Shown: positions 49,301 to 64,000 of the stretch, piece by piece
Position numbering within the stretch: position 1 is the first letter of the stretch
Layout: every line of letters begins with the position of its first letter
DNA from: Lingula anatina
Taxonomy: Eukaryota; Brachiopoda; Lingulata; Lingulida; Lingulidae
Length of the DNA stretch: 64,000 bases
NCBI RefSeq assembly: GCF_001039355.2
Contig: NW_019775385.1
Span: forward strand, 138,087-202,086
Direction: 5' to 3'
Made by a program: the position numbers and the translations under genes
Notes under the pieces: model-generated
The model's input: the letters and a program-made list of their open reading frames with translations, nothing else
Database searches by the model: none
What the model was told of the DNA's origin: nothing

Positions 49301-49365
49301 GGGAAGCATTCCATGGTACTATAGCGGAATATAAACAATGCAAAAAGGGTACATCATTGAATTAA
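45613..49365 (+). CDS. DNASE2: Lysosomal deoxyribonuclease II, complete
   Basis: Acid endonuclease that digests DNA of engulfed cells in lysosomes without metal ions, leaving 3'-phosphates. Eight exons, 45613-45725, 46406-46592, 47042-47117, 47333-47494, 47746-47943, 48587-48690, 48888-49025 and 49246-49365, in phase, give 365 aa (human 360). A signal peptide (FLVFLAFGHVLCLATVLG) precedes mature LTCMDPEGNAVDWFAMYKIP. The first catalytic segment is GHTKGVLML (HTK at 123-125) with WLVHSLPRFPP downstream. The second is DHAKW at 300-304, matching the DHSKW of mammals with its essential His and Lys. Cys-bearing WTCVGDIN and RGGGTLCF near the C-terminus fit the disulfides of the family. An in-frame Met nine codons upstream (45586) is possible, but the chosen one gives the better signal peptide. 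Several invertebrates have more than one DNase II gene; only one full copy is here. Confidence 0.93.
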
Positions 49366-50111
49366 AGTGTTACGGTAACTGGTTTTGAAATGCCAAGGAT
49401 CGATAGTCAAGTGATTTCATAATAGTCAAGCAGGGCAACTTAAAATGCCTACAAATGATCTCTTCTTCTTATTTATTATTTTTTTTTGGAGGGGGGGAAT
49501 CAAAAATTTTCATAGAATTTTTAAATATTGCTTTCAAGTTAAATCAAGAATGTTTCTTTAAAAATATATATCTACGACTCTTATGACCATTAATTTTTTA
49601 TGAACTCCTGGAAAGGTTATGCTTGTAGAGGATTTTAAGGATATTTTGTATGAGTGCATATTTATCATGTTACAAGAAATCTGTTTTATTTTTCATGAAA
49701 AAGTATTTTTCGTTCCAATATAAAATAAAATTATTTTACAAAAACTTAATCAAAATTTGTTTACAATATTCTTCTATCTTCTAGTATTAATAATGTATAC
49801 TAAAAAACTAAATACATTTTAAATGTATATCTGTCAGCATATTTATGGAGAAAGTGTAAGCATTCTTAATCATTTCTAGGCAATGAAACATTAATCTCCA
49901 CATCAGCCAATTATCATTCAAAATAACAGACAACACTTGTCAATGTGAGAACTAAAAATGATCCAGGAAATCTTTCATGAACTAGGTCAATGTTTCAAAA
50001 AAAATCTCCAGTATCATGGTTCCTCCAAAATTATTGTAAGAGAGATTGGTCCTTTCAGAAAAATTAGTCTGGAGTGCAGTTAAATTATATGACAAGTCTC
50101 CAAGTAAGACT
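49366..50111. other. Convergent 3' flanks of DNASE2 and XRCC6
   Basis: AT-rich and non-coding. AATAAA-type signals for DNASE2 occur near 49720-49735. A minus-strand signal for XRCC6 (TTTATT) is at about 49685-49690. The two 3' UTRs may overlap. No gene seen. Confidence 0.5.
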
Positions 50112-53100
50112 CTATCCAGTTCCAAAGTGATCATTTATGGCTTCTATGATGTCAGCTTTGCGTTGACTGGCTGGTTTCAATTTTAAGTTTTCTACAAACT
50201 CTTTCAAGACTTTAACAGTCAGTTTTCCCAGCTGTAAAAGAGGTATAAAAATATTAAAATAGTTTCAAAAACACCTTATATGAAAAATCTGAGGTAATTC
50301 AAACTACTCCCATTCTCCTTGAATAAATCATGGTATTTTTTCAAAATAATCATTGTCCAACATCACCCTGTATCATTTTATTGATATCTTTGTTAATTTA
50401 ACAATATCACCATCATTACCCTTCCAGCCTGAGCCTCTTTTTTCACATCAACAGCTTCTTCATTTGTCTTTTTGGCAGCTGGTCCCTGGGCAGCTCCTCC
50501 TGCCTACAATGCAATAATATTGATTTCAATTTTCAGAAGTCTTCACCATAATACATACCTAGAGTTACGAGTTATCTAACCATGATGACATATGCTTTAT
50601 TTGCTTTTAGGGGTGGTTTTCTGTGGCAAATAATACACTGTTTACCTTTCTTTTCTTTCCTGCCTGATATCCCTCTGGATAAACCAGATCTTTAAACTGC
50701 CCAATTAATGCTCCAGCTCTCCTTTCTAGTCTCTGAACATCAGGCTCTAAAATAAAAATAACTCAATATATTATACCAATGTACCAATATCTATCTAGTA
50801 TATGACAATCCAAATAGACAATAACACAAATACACTGATGCACACAACAGGACACTTGAGTGGCTACAGTATATTACCATCAAAGAAGTATCACTGAGGT
50901 CCTGCAATATGTGAAATTAAGAAGAAAATCCAACTTGCCTGTGTAATCAATTAATTCCTCTGCTTGGTCTCTGTCCAGAGCAAGGGCCTCCACATTACGG
51001 TAATGGTTCTGCAAAGCTGGATTCTCAAAACTATCACTTCTGAATGTAAACTGGAGCTTCTTTATTATTTCTTTGGCTTTATCTATCTGCTCTGTTTTAG
51101 CTGGAATGCACAGAAATATTTCTCTTCTATGCAGTTCAACAACTGACCATAAATGACATCTCTTAAACCAGATGGAAAATCAAAGGAAAATTTTAATATA
51201 TTTTTAAGACTATGATTTAAATATATTTAAAATAATAAAATTATCTCAAAATAACTCCTGATCACAGAAAGTTTTAAGCATGCTGCATCTCAAAAAGATA
51301 ATTTAAATTTTGCATATGGAAAAAAATGAAAACTTCAACATACCTCTTGGCATGTTGTCATATTTCAGTTTTCTCATGTCATCTGCATATGGCAACGGGA
51401 TCACATGGAACCCAGGAGGAGTGACCTGGACATTGTGGTCATCTAACTCTTCTTCCTAATAATTGAGGTATGCAAAACAACACAAACTTGTAGATGTAGA
51501 GTACAAAGTAGATCCTTACCCACATGCAACCAGACAGAGAGTCAGAGCTTGACATGTCATTGTTGTTAGAATACTTCAAATTTTACAGTCTACTGACAAT
51601 TTGATGAGTGCATGAATATTAAAATATTTGAATATTTAAAAATATCACACCAACACATTATTGTAACTTTTAGTAATAACATGCAGATAGGCAGACTCCA
51701 AATATAGATCTGCTGCCCTGGGAGGCTGCTGCAATAGACAGATCAGCATGAAAGGCATGCCTGCTTTTGAAAGCAATTGGGCAACAAAGCAAGGGAAAAG
51801 ACAAAGAAGACGTCCCAATTCCAGTAGTCAAGTAGACACAGGCTTTAAGAGACTGCACTGTGCTCAAAATCCTGAATAAGACTTATTATAGCCAAACTCC
51901 ATACTATACCAGGGCACAAGGCCCAACTAAAAGCACAAAACCAAACCCATAGTCTCTCGCAAAATGACAGTTCCAAAGATAATGAACAATAACTGGAAAA
52001 CAAGTGTTATCTTTTTTAAATTAAATTTTGTAATTAGTAATGGCTTTGAAAATCAGTTCAAGAAAATGATGTGAACTTACTTGGGGAAGCAGTGCCACAA
52101 ATCTTGGTGGAGTGTTTCTCCTAGCTATGTATTTACATATGGCCATAACATCCTTCTCCAAGCACTTCTTTAAGAGAGCAGTGAACATGGTAGTGCTTCC
52201 TTGAACAGTCTGAAATACACAACTGCAACTAAAACTAAATGCAACGCATGTTATAATTACCTCAACAGCCCTATCCCCACTACTGCTGTAAAAGATGGAT
52301 AGCAAACAGATGTAATAAAAAAAAGTTGATGATCCAATAATGAATATGTGTGCATTACTTGAAGAAAAAACTGTACATATCCAAAGAATGAATTAAAATG
52401 TTTCTTCTATTGTATTTTTCTTACAGTTTCATCTGGATATAAAAACTGGGCTGGTTTGACATAATAGTATCTCTTTAAGAAGGATCGTGGTTTGAACCCC
52501 ATCAAAGTGAACCCTGAAAATGAAGCAAAATTCACTATATATACACATATAATATTTTTCCATATTTTTCTATTATATTTTCATTTCAAGCATGTAACAA
52601 TAGCGCACACAACAAATTGTTTGATTTCTTAACTGTCTTCTTTATTAATTCAGAAGTTGAGTAAACACACCAATAGCATCCTGTAGACATCAGAAAAAAT
52701 TGATGACAGTTTTAATGCTCTAAGTTAATACATATTTTTGTAAATCACCAACCTGGATCTCCAAAATGTTTTATTTCTTTTATTTCTTCTGTTTCTAAAG
52801 CAATCTTCTTGCCACCAAACGTAACATACTTTTTAATGTCTTGGGGCATAAGCACTTCCCCAGTTTCCTACAAAAACAGTTAATTTGCTATTTACAGACA
52901 CTATATATTCAAAAAAACATGGTTCACTCTGTTTCTGAAAGAATATGCCGTTCTTTCCATAAACGTTTTTTTTTNCTCATATTTGCCAATTTTAAGGAGC
53001 AACCTTGTAATTCCTTATTTTATATTAAAAAATACTAAAGAAGAACAGACAAAAAATACACAGATGTGATAGCAACTAACTTACCTTGAGGATCAAATCT

Positions 53101-56100
53101 GTTACAGTCTTCACCTCTTCATTAGTCTTTTTATACAGCTTTACTCCATATGGTTTTGGACAAGCACGGACTAGGTTGTATCTAGTAAAACAGAAAATTT
53201 GATACATATTGCCTTGGTTTAATACTACTGATATTTGTTAGATTTCATCAATTTTTATTTCTGTAAGCACCAGGTGGTTATATATTTATACTCACACTCC
53301 AACTGACATATTGAGGTCCTTTCCAAGGGACAGGGGAATTCTGGCTGTTGCTCTTTTCTTATGGTCTTTCGATCTCACCCTAGATAAAGTATGGAGAAAA
53401 TGTATTTTAAAAAAGCAAAGTATTTTTATACAATCAAAGTGAAAATATTGATCATGTATGCTCAATATGCATATGTAATTCTTTATAAATTTATAACAGA
53501 CTTAAATTGAACTGTATTTAAACTGAACAACTTAATTATTGTCAGGAGATACATGTGTAAATGCAACATCACCAGACCTTGTCAACAATTCTTCAAACTT
53601 CTCTGCAGGGTCAGCAAGCACAGTGTTTTCATCATCATCAAAGTAGAGAATATCCTGGTTGGATAAAATAATTTTAGCTATAATTATTCTACTATATGCT
53701 TACCTCCCAAATACATTGTCATATAATAAAGCCCATGTGCAGAATGCTTACAAATGTGCAATCTTTGAATAAGCAACATTTCTTGAACTACATATGACTA
53801 TATCAAATACTACGTATACAGGCCTTAAAAATTCATGGATAGGAAAACATGTAAATCAAGCTATTAAATTTACCCTGTACAACTTCCCTAGATCAAAACC
53901 TTCTGCAGGTTTCTGTATGTGCATCAATTCCAGTTCTATTCCTGTTTCATGTAGATCCACAGCTTTGGCTTTAGCTTGGTTCTAAAAAATCAAAAATTAA
54001 ACAACAAAATGCAGCAATGGCAATGGTACTAAGAGAGCTTAAATTTCATAAACAAACTTGTCAGTACTATCGGTTTGAAATGAAAACACACGACACATTT
54101 TGAACATGGACCAGATTCACTCTTCTTATTTTAACACCCTTGAATCAAATATTATTAGATTCTCTCGAGATAGTACTCACTTTTAGGGAATTGTTATTTC
54201 TATGTGGATCATCATCGTTTGTGAAAAGCATCACCCGTTTGTAGTTTATCTTGTGAGGGCTAAGAAAAATAGAATGGAATAGGATAGAATAATCAGATTT
54301 CAATGCTTACTGGTGATATACCTACTAGCAAAAGAAATGTAATTCAAGTTGCCTTTTTTTAAAAGCGCTCAAACATCATGATATGGATTTTAAGATGCTA
54401 TGATATTTGAGTTTTATCAACAAAAAAATTTAAAAAATATTTACAGAACAAAAATGTACTAAAACTATAACAACCATTTCAACTTATACCTGTGTGAGAA
54501 CATATTCTGACATGTCCATAAAGCATCTCCTAGTGAATAAGTGCTGCTGTGTCCATAGTTGGTATCAAAGTCATCATTACCCTCTTCGAGCAAAGCTTCC
54601 AGCTGGAGTACTGCAGGGGCACCAGGCTGCTCAAGAGGCTGACCAGTACATAAATGGAAAAAAAAACAAACAATACTAGTGCTGGGGAAGTAAAAACACT
54701 CTGTCACATTAGCCACTGGTACTACGCCCACGGCCCAGTAGGTGTTTGGACTGGTAGATTTTTTCAGAATGTGTGAATTTAGTGGTCCGACATGGCTATA
54801 AGATTTTTCTCTGAAAGTTTTGCAAAAAGAGCTTTCAGTATGGTTTAATTTTTCTGAAATATAGCCATTACATGACATTCTAAATATTAAATGAAAATGT
54901 CCAGTATTACTGAATTTTTTGTTCAGACCAGTGAATCCAGATTTGGACTGGTAGTTTTTAGGAAAGTGGCCAGTAAGCTGAAAGGTTTATGGCAAAGTGT
55001 AATATGTGGTTTTTACTAGGAATTACTAATGCCAGTTACAATGAATATGGACAATTAAGCATATATAAATGCAAAATATGTCACTTGGATAATAAAATGA
55101 AATACAGTTCAGTGCAATAGTAACATAATTAACAATACGCTGTTACATTGGCACATTCCATTTTACCTGGAGAACATACACATTCTTGAAATCCCCTGGA
55201 TTCTTGTCCTTTTCCTAATAATATAAAAAAGTGTTTTAAGATTTAAAAAAAAATGCATTTGAAAAATCTTGCATAAAAATACTAAAATATTATAAAAATA
55301 CTATATTACTGCTATAACATATATTAAAGCAAAAAAAAAGTGGGGAAATAAAGACGTCAGCTTATCAATTTATAAAGTCTCATCAACACTATGATGTATT
55401 ACATAAAACAAAAAAAACAAAATTATTAGATGATAAAAGATCTTTCTATGAACTAAATTTCACACATACCGTTCCATAAAATACTACTCCCAACAAGTCC
55501 CTGTCACTGCTGATGATCTTATTTTGAATGACATTCTTGGTACACTGTAACATAATAATGGAACCTTACATTGGATATCCATAACTTAATGTATTGAAAA
55601 ATGTTCCTTGCACTCAAATCTCAAACACATACCAGCATTTTATTATGATCTACTATCTTGCGATTATGAAAAAATGTAATCCCCATTAAAATAACACCTA
55701 AATTGTAACTATACAACAATGCTACTGTGAATAGATTTGTAATAAGTTTTCATACTGGTACTAAAATATTAAGAGTAAAACACTTACTTTAATGCAAAGT
55801 TCAAAAGGTGTTTCTTCGGAATCTCCTTTTTGAAACATGGATTCTGCACAGTCAATCAAAAATATCAAACCATCTCTTCCTCCAAAGCCAGACTAGACAG
55901 TTAAATATAATAAAGATTAAGGTAATGGTAAGTATTATTTATGCAAAAATACAATCTGTGCTTCGTTACAAAAAGGCCGCAAGAACACTCTCAAACTGTC
56001 TTGTGCCAGTCTGCCTTTGATAACTGGTCATTTATTTACTTTTTTCTAAATTTATTCATTCACCATTATCAATGTAGAATGCTCCTGCTTATAAATTTTT

Positions 56101-56427
56101 TTGGTTGTTTCCTTGACTTTATCTGAAAATATTGTTTTTAATTGTATTTCCTCATACTGTACTTCTAATAATTGGAAACTCTATGTAAATGAATTGCAGT
56201 TTATGTTTCATGTGCTACAGTAGGTTCACCATATTTTCATTCATCACTGACTGTGTATGTGGTATGAAAGGTCTCTTAATAAAGAACAGTAATTACTGCA
56301 TGTGCTGTAACGTTCATATCCCTGTGGGACAGTCAACATAATATTCTATTACCTGACCAAGGAACCCTTCTTCTTCATTGTCTTCATCATCATCATCACC
56401 AAACTGTGTCCCCCATGTGAAATCCAT
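50112..56427 (-). CDS. XRCC6: Ku70 subunit of the Ku DNA end-binding complex, complete
   Basis: With Ku80 it forms the ring that binds broken DNA ends and recruits DNA-PKcs for non-homologous end joining. Eighteen exons, in transcript order: 56353-56427, 55788-55892, 55470-55544, 55167-55214, 54490-54638, 54181-54259, 53874-53981, 53578-53654, 53296-53379, 53085-53181, 52753-52867, 52425-52513, 52081-52209, 51344-51455, 50939-51100, 50646-50746, 50420-50503, 50112-50231. All in phase, 602 aa (human 609). An acidic N-terminus ([11 protein letters not shown]) leads into the von Willebrand A-like domain ([27 protein letters not shown]). The Ku core beta-barrel follows ([47 protein letters not shown]). 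A Lys-rich linker (AGKKRKAGG) precedes a C-terminal SAP domain ([17 protein letters not shown]). The intron after 50939 begins with GC, not GT. Divergent from DDB1. Confidence 0.97.
50933..50940 (-). other. XRCC6: GC-AG splice donor of XRCC6 intron 15
   Basis: On the minus strand exon 15 ends in ACAG and the intron begins GCAAGT. The next exon starts in the expected phase at 50746 and continues the conserved protein ([15 protein letters not shown]). No GT in reach would keep the frame. The rest of the donor matches consensus perfectly, as is usual for GC donors. Confidence 0.85.
52975..52975. other. Single N in XRCC6 intron 10
   Basis: A lone N follows a T-run. Unlike the other single Ns, I see no repeated sequence on its two sides, so it is probably an ambiguous base and not a contig join. 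Confidence 0.5.
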
Positions 56428-57203
56428 CTCTTAAAAAGTAGGGTGTTAGCATGTGCAATAAAATAAAAGTCAGAAAATTTTGGTAAGCTGATGAGTTCTT
56501 AAAGAACTTCTTTAGCTGTATTACAGTATATAACTTGTCAGTACCTTAATTGCCCGATACTCAAAAGTAATTTTACCATTGTATAAAACCAAAGCTGTCG
56601 ACTTTATCGGATTATATGCATTACACATATACGTGAATATTTAATAACATAGTCTCAAGCACAATGAAATTACATGTATGCCCTCCCCCACTCCCTCCAT
56701 CCCCGCGAGTCATGTAATACAAAAGTGGATAACACTTTTTAATCATTTGTTTTACGAAGCTTTCCAGCTTTTTTATTTTCTTCTTACCTTACAAAATCAC
56801 AATGAAGTTGTACTTCAAAACCAACAGGCAACGACAGCTACCTGGGGCACCGGCCAGTGCTTGAACAAACATGAAAGAGCAAAAGAGAGCATTGATGCAG
56901 AGTTAGTGCCTATTGGGATTGATTTTCGAATTTAGATTTTATTGTTCCCCCCATCATCTGTATCAAATTTTAAACTTTGCGTGCTGACATCACTTAGATA
57001 TTATTATAATGGAATATATTTCACAATTCTGATATCAGTTTATCGAACAAAGAACTAAATAACTTTGAAATACATGAGAGAATAACTTTGGTAGAGAGCA
57101 CAAATTTCCCGGGACGCATGCGCATTTCATTTTGTTCTGTGCATGAGAGGTTGTGTTGCTGAAGTTGTTGAAGGTGCCGAATTTGGCAACCACAGGTTCA
57201 GTC
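56428..57203. promoter_or_regulatory. Divergent promoter region of XRCC6 and DDB1
   Basis: 776 bp separate the two start codons. The DDB1 side holds an NRF-1-like site, CGCATGCGCA, at 57115-57124, about 80 bp before the DDB1 ATG, preceded by CCCGGG. NRF-1 sites are typical of TATA-less housekeeping promoters. The XRCC6 side is AT-rich with no clear motif. An 85-codon open frame across this region has no recognisable family and is ignored. Confidence 0.5.

Positions 57204-64000
<6,797 letters not shown>

Noticed and set aside
56678-56935. 85-codon open frame between XRCC6 and DDB1
   Set aside because: No family resemblance, lies in a promoter region, and ends without splice context.

Overview
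The window is nuclear DNA from an invertebrate animal. Genes are interrupted by many GT-AG introns of about 0.1-3 kb, the sequence is AT-rich, and intergenic and intronic DNA carries small foldback elements and microsatellites. The proteins read as clear orthologs of human genes. My guess is a marine, outbred, slowly evolving bilaterian, possibly an invertebrate deuterostome, but the sequence does not settle the phylum. The assembly is a draft: single Ns at 17921, 43772 and 52975, a 231-N gap at 57574-57804, and two places where contig ends were joined without merging their overlap.

Layout: (1) 1-1992, minus: the first two coding exons of DOT1L. (2) 2311-9630, plus: complete RAD54L (20 exons, 748 aa), divergent from DOT1L across a 318-bp shared promoter. 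(3) 9631-13185: 3' flanks, a three-unit tandem repeat and little else. (4) 13186-14571, minus: a class-B DNAJ co-chaperone with a heat-shock element. (5) about 15096-21397, plus: TECR, head-to-head with the DNAJ gene; a 1272-bp block with three of its exons is present twice around the N at 17921. (6) 22120-29390, minus: complete CFAP57 (19 exons). (7) 30327-34775, plus: ALKBH7, divergent from CFAP57 and carrying two alternative versions of one exon. (8) 36319-39064, minus: an NDUFB6-like complex I subunit. (9) 40631-49365, plus: DNASE2, whose promoter and first exon are present twice as diverged copies around the N at 43772. (10) 50112-56427, minus: complete XRCC6/Ku70 (18 exons, one GC-AG intron). 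(11) 57204-64000, plus: the first half of DDB1, divergent from XRCC6.

The genes do not form an operon or one pathway. Four touch DNA damage or chromatin (RAD54L homologous recombination, XRCC6 end joining, DDB1 UV-damage ubiquitin ligase, DOT1L H3K79 methylation). They are arranged largely as divergent, promoter-sharing pairs: DOT1L/RAD54L, DNAJB/TECR, CFAP57/ALKBH7 and XRCC6/DDB1. DNAJB1 and TECR are also head-to-head neighbours in human, so at least one pair looks ancient.

The most interesting observation is in ALKBH7. Two homologous 125-nt exons, identical in length and in both splice phases and about 55% identical in protein, lie 1.25 kb apart. Including both, or neither, breaks the reading frame, which is the signature of mutually exclusive splicing. 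Other points worth a check are an RFX X-box between CFAP57 and ALKBH7, several foldback elements (one flanked by a 17-bp repeat that copies a CFAP57 splice donor), and the two assembly duplications, one probably an uncollapsed haplotype.
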